Part shown: one piece after another, positions 1 to 8,252 of the stretch | Layout: each line of letters starts with the position of its first letter | Numbering within the stretch: position 1 is the first letter of the stretch | Assembly (NCBI RefSeq): GCF_900102425.1 | Contig: NZ_FNBT01000004.1 | Location: 310,001 to 374,000 of the forward strand | Source: Blastococcus aurantiacus | Lineage (GTDB): Bacteria; Actinomycetota; Actinomycetes; Mycobacteriales; Geodermatophilaceae | Length of the DNA: 64,000 nt | Direction of reading: 5' to 3' | Made by a program: the position numbers and the translations under genes | The notes under the pieces: model-generated | Told to the model about the DNA's origin: nothing | The model's database searches: none | The model's input: only the letters and a program-made list of their open reading frames with translations

Positions 1-384
1 GCAGCGCAGCGTCCGCCCGGGCACCGCCTCGACGAGGTCGACCGGTGCGCCCGGTGCCAGCCAGGGCCGGCACGCCTCGAGGACGTCGGCGGGGCCGGCG
101 AGCGCCAGGCGCTCGTCGGGCAGCACCCAGTGCCGCCACAGCAGCGCGGCCGGTGCGCAGTGGTCGGGGTGGGCGTGGGTCACCAGGACCGTGTGGACGC
201 CGGCCAGCGAGACGCCGTCCGGGGGAAGGGCGGGGGAGAGCTCGAGCAGCACGGCGCCGTCGACCAGCACCGAGGTCTGCCGACGGGTCTCACCCCGGCT
301 CCGGGCGTCCGAGCACGACGCGCAGGAGCACCAGGGGTTCGGCCAGCCGTCGGCAGCACCGGTGCCGAGCAGCCGGACGTGCAC
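1..384 (-). CDS. MBL-fold protein, N-terminal part (likely CobU fusion), cut by window edge
   Basis: Reading on the minus strand from a GTG at 384, 128 codons are open to the window edge. The start gives V-H-V-R-L-L-G-T-G, a cysteine cluster C19-x-C21-x2-C24, and the metallo-beta-lactamase metal motif THAHPDH at about residues 69-75. This N-terminus resembles the MBL domain that many actinobacteria fuse to adenosylcobinamide kinase/guanylyltransferase (CobU/CobP, cobalamin nucleotide-loop assembly). The kinase part would lie beyond the window, so the fusion is inference; a free PhnP-like hydrolase is the alternative. It starts 12 nt after the stop of the DUF3043 gene, so the two are probably one transcript. 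Confidence 0.7.
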   Translation of the reverse strand, partial: MHVRLLGTGAADGWPNPWCSCASCSDARSRGETRRQTSVLVDGAVLLELSPALPPDGVSLAGVHTVLVTHAHPDHCAPAALLWRHWVLPDERLALAGPADVLEACRPWLAPGAPVDLVEAVPGRTLRC

Positions 385-396
385 GGACGGCGGCGG

Positions 397-1017
397 TCAG
401 CCGCGGGTGCTGAGCGGGACCTCGGGCTTGGGGAAGCGCCAGCGGCGGATCATCGTCGCCCGGCTGATGCCGTACCAGGCCGAGCCGCGCACCTTCTCCG
501 TACCGGCGGGGAACCGCTCGGCCAGCGTCCGCTTGATCTTCCGGTTGAGGACGACGGAGTCGACGATCAGCAGGAGGAAGAAGCCGAACAGCAGGAAGCT
601 CGCGTAGCCCCGGAGCGTCTGGCTCGGCACGAACGTGCCGATCAGGGCGATGCCGGCGACGGCCAGGAACCAGCTGCCCACGTTGCGCCGGCTGTCGACG
701 AGGTCGCGCACGGCCTTGCGGACCGGGCCCCGGTCGCGGGCGGGCAGGAAGGCGTCGTCACCCCGTGCTGCCGCCTGGCGGGCGTCGCCCCGGCGGGCGG
801 CCTGCTGCTCGCGCATGCGGCGGTAGGCCTCCCGGCGGGTGGTCGGCGGGGGCGGCGGCGGCCCGGGCCGGCGTCCCTGCGCCTCGTTGCGCCGGGGCGT
901 GGGGCGGCCCTTGCCCGAGGCCTTCACGAGGTGGGCGGTCAGCTCGCTCGAGTCGTCCGGGGCGGCGGGCGCGGTCGTGTCGGCGGCGTTCCGGCGGCCG
1001 GGCAGGCGGAGCTTCAC
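397..1017 (-). CDS. DUF3043 membrane protein
   Basis: 206 residues. The first about 115 residues are Arg/Pro-rich and charged (PPPPPP tract, RREAYRRMREQQAARR), predicted cytosolic and disordered. Two hydrophobic helices follow (around residues 114-132 and 138-156), then a basic C-terminal tail with KRTLAERFP. This arrangement is typical of actinobacterial DUF3043 (Rv2206-like) proteins, for which no reaction is known. Neighbours are the MBL/CobU-like gene downstream on the same strand and the ErpA-like gene divergently upstream. Confidence 0.85.
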   Translation of the reverse strand: MKLRLPGRRNAADTTAPAAPDDSSELTAHLVKASGKGRPTPRRNEAQGRRPGPPPPPPTTRREAYRRMREQQAARRGDARQAAARGDDAFLPARDRGPVRKAVRDLVDSRRNVGSWFLAVAGIALIGTFVPSQTLRGYASFLLFGFFLLLIVDSVVLNRKIKRTLAERFPAGTEKVRGSAWYGISRATMIRRWRFPKPEVPLSTRG

Positions 1018-1158
1018 GGGTCAGGAGTCTACGTGGACCCTTTCGCGGGCTCCGGAAACACGGATCGGCGCCGTACAGTGGAAGAAGCTCCGCCACGGCG
1101 GCGTTGGTCCGCCGCAGATGGTGCGCAGCGGACCACTCGGATGCAGGAGGACACGGAC

Positions 1159-1530
1159 ATGTCGGTGCAGGACACCACGACTCTCGACGGTGGCACGGCC
1201 GGATCCACGGGCGTGCTGCTCAGCGACCCCGCGGCCGCCAAGGTCAAGGCGCTGCTGGACCAGGAGGGCCGCGACGACCTGCGTCTGCGCATCGCCGTCC
1301 AGCCCGGCGGCTGCTCGGGCCTCCGGTACCAGCTGTTCTTCGACGAGCGGTACCTCGACGGCGACCAGACCTACGAGTTCGGCGGGGTCGAGGTGATCGT
1401 CGACCGGATGAGCGGGCCGTACCTCGGCGGCGCCACGATCGACTTCGTCGACTCGATCGAGAAGCAGGGCTTCACGATCGACAACCCGAACGCGGGCAGC
1501 TCCTGCGCGTGCGGGGACAGCTTCAGCTGA
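1159..1530 (+). CDS. HesB/IscA-type iron-sulfur carrier (ErpA-like)
   Basis: 123 residues, A-type Fe-S carrier/scaffold. The three ligand cysteines are present: GGCSGLRY in the middle and CAC near the C-terminus (SSCACGDSF). A-type carriers deliver clusters to apo-enzymes; the Rieske protein encoded in this window is a plausible client, but that is inference. The ATG at 1159 has an AGGAGG 8 nt upstream (1145-1150), which favours it over the ATG at 1141, which sits on the ribosome binding site itself. The gene position next to asnB matches the Rv2204c region of M. tuberculosis. Confidence 0.93.
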   Translation: MSVQDTTTLDGGTAGSTGVLLSDPAAAKVKALLDQEGRDDLRLRIAVQPGGCSGLRYQLFFDERYLDGDQTYEFGGVEVIVDRMSGPYLGGATIDFVDSIEKQGFTIDNPNAGSSCACGDSFS

Positions 1531-1532
1531 CG

Positions 1533-1590
1533 AAGGATCCCGTTCTCCTCTCCACTCGCACGCTGGTGGCGAGCCTCTGAACGGGGCCGA
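1533..1590 (+). terminator. Bulged terminator-like hairpin after erpA-like gene
   Basis: Two nt after the stop codon lies AAGGATCCCGTTC, which pairs with GAACGGGGCC near 1579-1588; an inner hairpin uses CTCGC/GCGAG. The same layout recurs after two other genes in this window (see findings), which argues for a terminator family. Confidence 0.55.
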
Positions 1591-1593
1591 ACA

Positions 1594-1629
1594 CGAAGGC
1601 CCGGTCCCCTCGCGGGGACCGGGCCTTCG
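1594..1629. terminator. Bidirectional intrinsic terminator
   Basis: A perfect 16-bp inverted repeat (CGAAGGCCCGGTCCCC and its complement) around a TCGC loop sits between the convergent erpA-like and asnB genes. A short T-rich stretch follows only loosely, as is usual in high-GC actinobacteria. Confidence 0.85.
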
Positions 1630-1635
1630 TCGTCG

Positions 1636-3567
1636 TCAGAGGCGGACGGGGTAGACCGTCTGCGGGATCTCCGGGCGGATGCGCTGCTCGACGAAGATGC
1701 CGTGCCAGATCATGAAGACCAGCAGGGTCCACAGCTTGCGCGAGTAGTCGACCGGTGAACCGCTGCGCTGGTTCTGCCGGTGCGCGGCCAGCATCGCCAG
1801 CACCTGGGACTTGTCCAGCCACTCGTCGGTGCGGCTCGCCTCGATCACCGAGCGCGCCCAGTCGTGCAGGTCCTCGGCCAGCCAGTGCCGGGTGGGGACG
1901 GGGAAGCCGAGCTTGCGCCGGTTCAGCACGTGCGCCGGCACGATCTGCTCCAGGGCGCGCCGCAGCGCGTACTTCGTCGTCTCCTTGGTCACCCGCTGGT
2001 CGACCGGGAGCGTCCCGGCGACCTTGAAGACCTCGGGGTCGAGGAAGGGCACCCGCAGCTCGAGCGAGTTGGCCATCGTCATCTTGTCGGCCTTGACCAG
2101 GATGTCGCCGCGCAGCCAGGTGAACAGGTCGACGTACTGCATGGCGGTGACGTCGTCGTAGCCGGCGGCGCGGGTGCGCTCGTAGAGCTCGCGGGTGACG
2201 GTGACGTGCGAGAGGTCGGCGTCCCGGCTGCGGAGGAAGCCCAGCTCGTCGTCCCGGAAGAGCCGCGCGTTGCCGTAGTAGCGCTGCTCCAGCGGGATCG
2301 AGCCCCGGCGCAGCAGGTCCTTGCCGCGCATCCCGTCGGGCAACTTCGCCGACAGCGCGCCCAGCGCCCGCCGGACGCCCGAGGGCAGCCGCTCGAACGC
2401 GGCCAGCGACAGGGGCTCGCGGTAGATGTTGTAGCCGCCGAACAGCTCGTCCGCGCCCTCCCCGGACAGCACCACCTTCACGTGCTTGCGGGCCTCGCGG
2501 GCGATGAAGTACAGCGGCACGAGAGCGGGGTCGGCCACCGGGTCGTCGAGGTACCAGACCACCAGCGGGATCGCGTCGGCGAACTCCTGCGCCGTCACCA
2601 CCTTGGTGATGTGCTCGACGCCGATCGCGGCCGCGGACTCCGCCGCCACGTCGATCTCGGAGAAGCCCTGGCGCTCGAACCCCGTGGTGAAGGTGAGCAG
2701 CTTCGGGTTGTACCGCTTGGCCAGCGCGGCGATGGCGGTGGAGTCGATGCCTCCGGAGAGGAACGAGCCGACCGTGACGTCGGCGCGCATGTGCACCCGG
2801 ACCGAGTCGTCCAGGACCTCGGCGATCCGGTCGTACAGCGCCTGCTGCTCGTCCTTGGCCACGGGCCGGATCGGGAAGGTGGGGTGGAAGTAGCGCGTCG
2901 TCGTCAGGTCGCCGTCGGCGACGGTGAAGGACGTGCCGCTCTCGATGCGCCGGATGCCGCGGTGCAGGGTCGCCGGCTCGGGGACGTACTGCAGGGTCAG
3001 GTAGTGCTGCAGGGACGCGGGGTCCACACCACCGGCGGCCGCGCTGCCACCGAGCATCTCCAGCAGCGCCTTCTTCTCCGAGGAGAAGGCGACCGCGCCG
3101 TCGGCCAGCCGGGTGACGAACAGCGGCTTGATGCCGAAGGGGTCACGCGCGCCGAAGACCGTCTTCTCCTGGGTGTCCCAGATGAGGAAGGCGAACATGC
3201 CGCGCAGCCGGTGGACGACGTCCTCGCCCCACAGGTGGTAGCCCGCGACGATCGCTTCGGTGTCGCCCTCGGTGGCGAACGTCGCGCCGAGGGCCTTGAG
3301 CTCGGCGCGCAGCTCCACGTAGTTGTAGATCTCGCCGTTGAAGACGATCCGGTAGCGGCCGTCGGCGTAGGGCATCGGCTGGTGGCTGTGCTCGATGTCG
3401 ATGAACGACAGCCGGTTGAAACCGAAGACGGCGCGGTCGTCGGACCACTGCTCGGTCTCGTCGGGACCGCGGTGGCGCAGGCAGTGCTGGGCCGAGCGCA
3501 CCGCCGAGACGGTGCCGTCGTCGACGCGGTCCGCGTCGGTGGAGAAGTAGGCGAGCAGGCCACACAT
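1636..3567 (-). CDS. asnB: Asparagine synthase, glutamine-hydrolysing
   Basis: 643 residues, two domains. The N-terminal class II glutamine amidotransferase has the catalytic Cys2 directly after the initiator Met (MCGLLAYF) and FNGEIYNY. The C-terminal synthetase has the PP-loop SGGIDS at about residue 270 and binds ATP and aspartate. It converts Asp, Gln and ATP to Asn in the cytosol; in Corynebacteriales the ltsA/asnB orthologue has also been tied to cell-wall amidation, which may or may not hold here. It is the last gene of a minus-strand group with the two small membrane genes upstream (49-nt gap). Full length for the family. Confidence 0.95.
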   Translation of the reverse strand: MCGLLAYFSTDADRVDDGTVSAVRSAQHCLRHRGPDETEQWSDDRAVFGFNRLSFIDIEHSHQPMPYADGRYRIVFNGEIYNYVELRAELKALGATFATEGDTEAIVAGYHLWGEDVVHRLRGMFAFLIWDTQEKTVFGARDPFGIKPLFVTRLADGAVAFSSEKKALLEMLGGSAAAGGVDPASLQHYLTLQYVPEPATLHRGIRRIESGTSFTVADGDLTTTRYFHPTFPIRPVAKDEQQALYDRIAEVLDDSVRVHMRADVTVGSFLSGGIDSTAIAALAKRYNPKLLTFTTGFERQGFSEIDVAAESAAAIGVEHITKVVTAQEFADAIPLVVWYLDDPVADPALVPLYFIAREARKHVKVVLSGEGADELFGGYNIYREPLSLAAFERLPSGVRRALGALSAKLPDGMRGKDLLRRGSIPLEQRYYGNARLFRDDELGFLRSRDADLSHVTVTRELYERTRAAGYDDVTAMQYVDLFTWLRGDILVKADKMTMANSLELRVPFLDPEVFKVAGTLPVDQRVTKETTKYALRRALEQIVPAHVLNRRKLGFPVPTRHWLAEDLHDWARSVIEASRTDEWLDKSQVLAMLAAHRQNQRSGSPVDYSRKLWTLLVFMIWHGIFVEQRIRPEIPQTVYPVRL

Positions 3568-3616
3568 CAGGCGCAGAACTCCTGGGATCGCAGGGGGTGG
3601 GCGGGGCCCGCGGTGG

Positions 3617-3967
3617 TCAGACCCGCTGGCCGGCGCGCGTCTTGGCCGTGGCGCGGCGCTCGGCGAAGAAGGAGAGCACCGGCACCGTGCCGGCGATCAC
3701 CGTGAGCAGGAAGCCCTTGAGGGTCCACCGGGCGCGCAGGGCGAGGTCCACCGCGGACAGGAAGAACAGGCCGTACAGCCAGCCGTGCGCGGTGCCCAGG
3801 ACGGTGGACGGCTCCGGGATGTCCGCCAGGTGGTTCAGCGGCACCGCTACGAAGATCAGCGCGATGAGCAGGACGCCGACGACGGTCGCCATCACCCGGT
3901 AGCGCAGCAGTGCCTGGCCGATGGCCTCGTCGGTGGTGCGGGACGAGGCGGCGCGCTCACTGGCCAT
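3617..3967 (-). CDS. DUF3817 membrane protein
   Basis: 116 residues with three hydrophobic helices (about 26-46, 60-78 and 86-104) and the family features PEPSTVLGTAHGWLYGLFF and a basic tail. DUF3817 is an uncharacterised actinobacterial integral membrane family. The ATG at 3967 is chosen because it overlaps the end of the upstream gene by 11 nt, which implies translational coupling; an in-frame GTG/ATG further upstream lies inside that gene. Confidence 0.85.
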   Translation of the reverse strand: MASERAASSRTTDEAIGQALLRYRVMATVVGVLLIALIFVAVPLNHLADIPEPSTVLGTAHGWLYGLFFLSAVDLALRARWTLKGFLLTVIAGTVPVLSFFAERRATAKTRAGQRV

Positions 3968-4322
3968 GACCGGCTCGCTGGCCCAGGGCCCGCTCGTTGA
4001 GCTCGGCGAGGTAGGCGTTGTAGGCGGCGAGCTCCGGGTCACCGGTCGTGTCGATCCGCGGGCGCTGGTAGAGGACGACGGCGTTGCCCGGCTGGTCCTC
4101 GTCCGGGTCGCGGCGCAGCTCGTCGCGCACCATGCGGACGTAGAACCAGAGCCCCATCCCGCCGTAGAGCGGCCACTGCAGCGCGTAGCTCCAGTTGACC
4201 GCCCCGCCGCCGGCCTCGGCCTTGGACAGCTGCCAGTACCCGAGGAAGAAGGTGGCGACGAAGAGGGCGGCCACGAGCAGGTGCAGGAGCACCCACTTCG
4301 GGGTCAGCAGCCGGTACCACAC
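3957..4322 (-). CDS. Small membrane protein with SURF1-like N-terminus
   Basis: 121 residues. One helix near the N-terminus ends in FFLGYWQLSKA, which resembles the LGxWQ signature of SURF1-type cytochrome oxidase assembly factors, then a second hydrophobic stretch (YGGMGLWFYVRMV) and a charged tail. The gene is adjacent to and divergent from ctaC, so a role with cytochrome oxidase is plausible but unproven; I cannot assign it to SURF1 because the periplasmic domain is missing. The GTG at 4322 is probably leaderless (a TAGAGT box ends 6 nt upstream). Confidence 0.75.
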   Translation of the reverse strand: MWYRLLTPKWVLLHLLVAALFVATFFLGYWQLSKAEAGGGAVNWSYALQWPLYGGMGLWFYVRMVRDELRRDPDEDQPGNAVVLYQRPRIDTTGDPELAAYNAYLAELNERALGQRAGHGQ

Positions 4323-4328
4323 ACCACG

Positions 4329-4334
4329 ACTCTA
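4329..4334 (-). promoter_or_regulatory. -10 box of a leaderless promoter for the 3957-4322 gene
   Basis: TAGAGT on the minus strand, six nt before the GTG start at 4322. This matches the TAnnnT then 6-8 nt then start codon layout of leaderless actinobacterial mRNAs. Confidence 0.55.
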
Positions 4335-4441
4335 ACCGGCCCGCCCGACCGTTCCCCGCCGTCGCGGCGGCGTCGTCGGCCACAGTCGGTGCGACCCGCC
4401 GTGCAGGTGTCTCCGGTGGTCGACCGCCGAGCGGGGTCGGC

Positions 4442-4447
4442 TAGTCT
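4442..4447 (+). promoter_or_regulatory. Candidate -10 box for ctaC-ctaF
   Basis: TAGTCT about 108 nt before the ctaC start. It would give a 5' leader of roughly 100 nt ending in a strong GGAGG site. No clear -35 box is visible. Confidence 0.4.
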
Positions 4448-4554
4448 CGGCTCACACTGAGATCGGCGTGGACGCCGCCTGCCGACACCGGTCGGCGGCC
4501 CCGCTGGAAGGACCGTCCGGGTGCACCGGACGGAGGACGAGGAGGCAACGAGCA

Positions 4555-5442
4555 GTGGCTCGAGGCAGCAGGCTCGCGCGGCTGGCCGCGCTCGGTCTCC
4601 TGGGGGTGTTCACCCTCAGCGGGTGCGACATGCCCAACAACGAGTTCTGGCGGTTCGGCTGGCCCGAGGGCATCACGGACCAGGCCGAGTCGATGCGCGA
4701 GCTGTGGACCGGCTCGGTCATCGCGGCGCTCATCGTCGGCGTCCTGGTGTGGGGGCTGATCCTGTACTCGGTGGTCGCCCACCGGAAGCGCAGCGACGAG
4801 CTGCCCCGGCAGACGGCGTACAACCTGCCGCTGGAGATCGCGTACACGATCGCGCCGTTCCTGATCATCGCCGGCCTGTTCTTCTTCACGGTGGTGACGC
4901 AGAACGAGGTCCAGGAGCGCAGCGACACCCCGGACGAGACGATCGCGGTCAACGCCTTCAAGTGGAACTGGCAGTTCGTCTACCCGGAGACCACGGGCGC
5001 CGACGGCGAGCCGGTGAACACGATCGGCAGCAGCACCGAGATCCCGGTCCTGGTCCTCCCGACCGACCGGACTATCCGCTTCGAGGTCGCCTCCGCCGAC
5101 GTCATCCACTCGTTCTGGGTGCCGGAGTTCCTCTTCAAGCTCGACGTCATCCCCGGCAACGAGAACGGCCGCGACAACGTCTTCGAGGTGACCGTCCGCG
5201 AGGAGGGTGCCTACGTGGGCCGCTGCGCCGAGCTGTGCGGGACTTACCACGCGTACATGAACTTCGAGGTCCGCGCGGTCTCCGGTGACGACTACGACGC
5301 CTACCTCGCCGCTCGCGAGGAGGGCCTGGACACCTACGCGGCTCTGGACGAGATCGGCCAGCCCGGCGCAGCGACGTCCACGACGCCGCTGGAGCTGTTC
5401 CAGGCCAAGCAGGACAACCAGCAGCAGTCGAACAATGGCTGA
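4555..5442 (+). CDS. ctaC: Cytochrome c oxidase subunit II
   Basis: 295 residues from the GTG at 4555, chosen because GGAGG (4541-4545) lies 9 nt upstream and because it places a lipoprotein signal at the N-terminus with lipobox LSGC (Cys about residue 22). Two membrane helices follow (about 50-75 and 96-118), then the periplasmic cupredoxin domain. The CuA site is intact: the distal His in DVIHSFWVPE and C-x-E-x-C-x3-H-x2-M in CAELCGTYHAYM. The protein receives electrons from the diheme QcrC of the bcc complex in the aa3 supercomplex. The gene starts the ctaC-ctaF transcript. Confidence 0.95.
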   Translation: MARGSRLARLAALGLLGVFTLSGCDMPNNEFWRFGWPEGITDQAESMRELWTGSVIAALIVGVLVWGLILYSVVAHRKRSDELPRQTAYNLPLEIAYTIAPFLIIAGLFFFTVVTQNEVQERSDTPDETIAVNAFKWNWQFVYPETTGADGEPVNTIGSSTEIPVLVLPTDRTIRFEVASADVIHSFWVPEFLFKLDVIPGNENGRDNVFEVTVREEGAYVGRCAELCGTYHAYMNFEVRAVSGDDYDAYLAAREEGLDTYAALDEIGQPGAATSTTPLELFQAKQDNQQQSNNG

Positions 5443-5497
5443 GCAGCGGATGCCCGCGGTCGGCATCGACACGACGCCTGAGGAGGCACGGCCGTGA
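5435..5497 (+). CDS. 20-codon bridging ORF between ctaC and ctaF
   Basis: ATG at 5435 overlaps the last codons of ctaC and the stop TGA overlaps the ctaF GTG start (GTGA). The encoded peptide (MAEQRMPAV...EEARP) has no recognisable domain. Its main visible property is that it fills the ctaC-ctaF gap exactly with overlaps at both ends, so translation could be handed from ctaC to ctaF. No own ribosome binding site except sequence inside ctaC. Whether the peptide itself matters is unknown. Confidence 0.4.
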   Translation: MAEQRMPAVGIDTTPEEARP

Positions 5498-5898
5498 AGG
5501 TCGAGTCGATCATCTTCAACATCATCGCGTTCTTCTGCGTCGCGGCGGCCGTGGTGTACGGCGTGTGGGCGAAGGAGCCGATCGGCACGACTGCGCTCGT
5601 GCTCTCGGCCGGCCTGACCGGCATGATCGGCTTCTTCTTCCTGTTCGTCTCCCGGCGCATCGACGCCCGTCCGGAGGACCGCAAGGACGCCGAGATGGCC
5701 GACGGCGCCGGTGAGCTCGGGTTCTTCAGCCCGTCCAGCTACTGGCCCTTCGCGCTGGCGCTGTCCGTGGGCCTCACCGGCCTGGGGCTGGCCTACTGGT
5801 ACTTCTGGCTGATCGCCATCGGTGCCGCCGCCATCCTGGCGACCGTCGGCGGGCTGCTGTTCGAGTACTACGTGGGGCAGAACGCCACGCAGAGCTGA
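5494..5898 (+). CDS. ctaF: Cytochrome c oxidase subunit IV (actinobacterial type)
   Basis: 134 residues, four hydrophobic helices (about 5-24, 30-52, 78-98 and 100-125), starting MKVESIIFNII. This is the small actinobacterial aa3 oxidase subunit found directly after ctaC (Rv2199c-like). The GTG start has GAGGAGG 7-8 nt upstream. The catalytic subunit gene ctaD is not in this window, as in M. tuberculosis where it lies elsewhere. Confidence 0.92.
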   Translation: MKVESIIFNIIAFFCVAAAVVYGVWAKEPIGTTALVLSAGLTGMIGFFFLFVSRRIDARPEDRKDAEMADGAGELGFFSPSSYWPFALALSVGLTGLGLAYWYFWLIAIGAAAILATVGGLLFEYYVGQNATQS

Positions 5899-5910
5899 GA
5901 TCCACCCGGT

Positions 5911-5948
5911 CCGAGGGCCCCTTCCGCTGCGGCGGGAGGGGCCCTCGG
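5911..5948 (+). terminator. Intrinsic terminator of ctaC-ctaF
   Basis: CCGAGGGCCCCTTCC pairs with GGGAGGGGCCCTCGG (one bulge) around an 8-nt loop, 12 nt after the ctaF stop. Confidence 0.8.
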
Positions 5949-5960
5949 CCGTTCGGGGCG

Positions 5961-6025
5961 CTGGTGGGGTCGATCTCGCGCTCCTGCGGTGCTGCAGGAC
6001 CTCACCAGCGCGTGGAGCGCCCGAG
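5961..6025. repeat. Intergenic repeat, copy 1
   Basis: First of three imperfect direct copies in this gap. Shared core: GGGGTCGATCTC, then GCGGTGCTGCAGGACC, TCACCAGCGCG and CGCCCGAG. Within this copy GCGCTGGTGGGG pairs with CCTCACCAGCGC and TCCTGC with GCAGGA, so it can fold. Confidence 0.75.
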
Positions 6026-6187
6026 GAGCCGCGCCGAATCGGGTCACTGGGCGCTGGGGGTGCTGGCGGTGTTCGAGCGTTGGGGCCCGGGCACGGTCGG
6101 CAAGCCGTGAACAGCACCGCCGATGCGGACCACCGACGCAGGCGGGGCCCGCGCCACGGGCGGGCGTGCGAGGCGACGTCTCGGGCC

Positions 6188-6253
6188 GTTGGCGGGGTCG
6201 ATCTCTTGCTGATGCGGTGCTGCAGGACCTCACCAGCGCGAGGAACGCCCGAG
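6188..6253. repeat. Intergenic repeat, copy 2
   Basis: Second copy, about 227 bp after the first and in the same orientation. It is nearly identical to copy 1 from the GGGGTCGATCTC block through TGCAGGACCTCACCAGCGCG and CGCCCGAG. Confidence 0.75.
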
Positions 6254-6400
6254 AAGTGCAACGGATCGGGGGTATCGGGCGGCGGGTGGCTGCGGCGTCG
6301 GGCGGAGGGCGCCCGCCTACGTCGCCATCGCACGCAGGACCGCTGTTGCTCTCGTGGGTGAGGCCCCAGGGCGGAGGAGGGCCGGCCGCGGCGTCAGGGG

Positions 6401-6471
6401 GCACTGATGGGGTCGAACTCGTGCTCATGGGGTGCTGCAGAACCGCAGGAGCACGAGGAACGCCGCACGAG
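6401..6471. repeat. Intergenic repeat, copy 3 (diverged)
   Basis: Third copy, about 213 bp after the second. It keeps GGGGTCGA, GGTGCTGCAG and GAGGAACGCC but the right arm differs. CGTGCTC and GAGCACG form a perfect 7-bp stem, so folding is retained although the sequence has changed. Confidence 0.65.
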
Positions 6472-6516
6472 CGGGGGAGTGGCGGGCCGGGGCGCGGCCG
6501 AGGACGTCCACACATG

Positions 6517-6556
6517 CAGCAGGGCCCCGGTGGACGGATCCACCGGGGCCCTGCTG
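6517..6556 (-). terminator. Intrinsic terminator of the ctaE-qcrCAB operon
   Basis: An 18-bp perfect stem (CAGCAGGGCCCCGGTGGA and its complement) with a CGGA loop lies 17 nt beyond the qcrB stop. Confidence 0.88.
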
Positions 6557-6572
6557 TGCGAGCGGTTCTTCG

Positions 6573-8252
6573 TCAGTCCTGCGGCGCCTGGGGGCGGCCA
6601 CCCTCCGAGGGGCGGCCCCCCTCGGACGGCCGGCCGGAGGAGGTGAGCTCCCGGCTCTCGTCGGCTGCGAGTCCACGACCCTCGGCGCGCTGCTCGAGCT
6701 CGACCTGCGACGGCTCCTCGATGGGGCTGAAGAACCCGCGGATCGCACGACGGGCGCCGCCGATCTGGTTCATCTTCTTCGGCACCGGCGCACCGCCGTA
6801 GGCGAGCGTGCCGTGACCGTGGTCGTCCACCGGGCCGAGCGGCTGGTGGACCTCGATGAACTCACCGTGCGGCAGACGCCGGATGACACCGGTCTCGATG
6901 CCGTGCTCCAGCACCTCCCGGTCGTGCTTCTGCAGACCGAGGCAGATGCGGTAGGTGAGCACGTACACCACCGGCGGCAGGACGATGACGCCGAGCCGGC
7001 CGAACCAGATCATCGCGTTGAGGCTCACGTCGAACTTGTCCGCGAAGACGTCGTTGGCGCCGGAGAGCATCAGCACGAGGTAGAACGTCAGCCCCATCAT
7101 GCCGAGCGAGGTGCGCACGGGGACGTCGCGCGGACGCTGGAGCAGGTGGTGGGACGCTGTGTCGCCGGTGAGCTTGCGCTCGATCATCGGGTAGAGCGCG
7201 AGCACGGTGAACATTGCGCCGGCGACCACGACCGTGGGCCAGAACAGCGCCGGGATCGTGTAGTCACCGGGCAGGTTGATGTCCCACGCCGGGAAGATTC
7301 GTGTCGAACCGTCCAGGAAGAGGATGTACCAGTCCGGCTGCGACGCGGCTGAGACCTGCGCCGGGTTGTACGGGCCCCACAGCCACACCGGGTTGATCTG
7401 CACCAGACCACCCAGGCCGGCGATGACGCCGAACACGATGAACAGCAGACCGGTCGCCTTCGCCGCGAAGGTGGGGAAGAGCCGGTTGCCGACGACGTTG
7501 TGCTCGGTGCGGCCCGGGCCGGCGAACTGCGTGTGCTTCTGCTTGACCAGGATCAGCAGGTGCACCGCGATCAGGGCCAGCAGGATCGCCGGGATGATCA
7601 GCACGTGGGCGATGTAGAAGCGGCCGATGATCAGCTCGCCCACGAACTCGCCGCCGAAGACCGCCCAGTGTGCCCACGTCCCGATGACCGGGATCGACAG
7701 GATGATCGCGCTGATGATGCGGAGCCCGGTGCCCGAGAGCAGGTCGTCGGGGAGGGTGTAGCCCGTCACGCCCATGAGCAGGGCGAGCACCAGCATGACC
7801 ACGCCGATGAGCCAGTTGGTCTCGCGCGGCCGGCGGAACGCGCCGGTGAAGAAGATGCGGAGCAGGTGGATGACGATCGAGGCGACGAACATCAGCGCCG
7901 CCCAGTGGTGGACCTGCCGCATGAACAGGCCGCCGCGGACGTCGAAGGAGAGGTTCAGCGCCGAGTCGTAGGCCGCCGACATCTCCACGCCGCGCAGGGG
8001 GGCGTAGCTGCCCTCGTACACGACCTCGCGCAGCGACGGGTCGAAGAAGAACGTCAGGTACGTCCCCGACAGCAGCGCGATGAGGAACGAGTAGAGCGCG
8101 ATCTCCCCGAGCAGGAAGGACCAGTGGTCGGGGAAGACCTTGTTGAGGGTCCGGCGCAGGGGCCCGGCGACGATCAGGCGGTCGTCGATCTCGACGGCCT
8201 GCTTGCCCAGCCGGGTTGTCGGAGCCCCAGGGGCCGTGGCCGTTGCTGCCAT
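6573..8252 (-). CDS. qcrB: Cytochrome bc1 complex cytochrome b subunit
   Basis: 559 residues, the heme b and quinone-binding core of the menaquinol:cytochrome c reductase. Visible features: helix with [23 protein letters not shown] carrying heme ligands in split form, the [19 protein letters not shown] segment, a second heme helix ([14 protein letters not shown]), and the C-terminal extension usual in actinobacteria after the last helix. Its start overlaps the qcrA stop by one base (TGATG). It is the last gene of ctaE-qcrC-qcrA-qcrB. QcrB is the target of imidazopyridine drugs in mycobacteria. Confidence 0.95.
   Translation of the reverse strand: MAATATAPGAPTTRLGKQAVEIDDRLIVAGPLRRTLNKVFPDHWSFLLGEIALYSFLIALLSGTYLTFFFDPSLREVVYEGSYAPLRGVEMSAAYDSALNLSFDVRGGLFMRQVHHWAALMFVASIVIHLLRIFFTGAFRRPRETNWLIGVVMLVLALLMGVTGYTLPDDLLSGTGLRIISAIILSIPVIGTWAHWAVFGGEFVGELIIGRFYIAHVLIIPAILLALIAVHLLILVKQKHTQFAGPGRTEHNVVGNRLFPTFAAKATGLLFIVFGVIAGLGGLVQINPVWLWGPYNPAQVSAASQPDWYILFLDGSTRIFPAWDINLPGDYTIPALFWPTVVVAGAMFTVLALYPMIERKLTGDTASHHLLQRPRDVPVRTSLGMMGLTFYLVLMLSGANDVFADKFDVSLNAMIWFGRLGVIVLPPVVYVLTYRICLGLQKHDREVLEHGIETGVIRRLPHGEFIEVHQPLGPVDDHGHGTLAYGGAPVPKKMNQIGGARRAIRGFFSPIEEPSQVELEQRAEGRGLAADESRELTSSGRPSEGGRPSEGGRPQAPQD

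Noticed and set aside
4441..6333. A 630-codon minus-strand frame over ctaC-ctaF and the repeats
   Set aside because: It lies antisense to ctaC and ctaF and its translation simply repeats the intergenic repeat units; no start signal.
5961..6471. CRISPR array
   Set aside because: Three imperfect copies of 65-71 bp at about 220-bp spacing do not have the regular short repeats and unique spacers of CRISPR.
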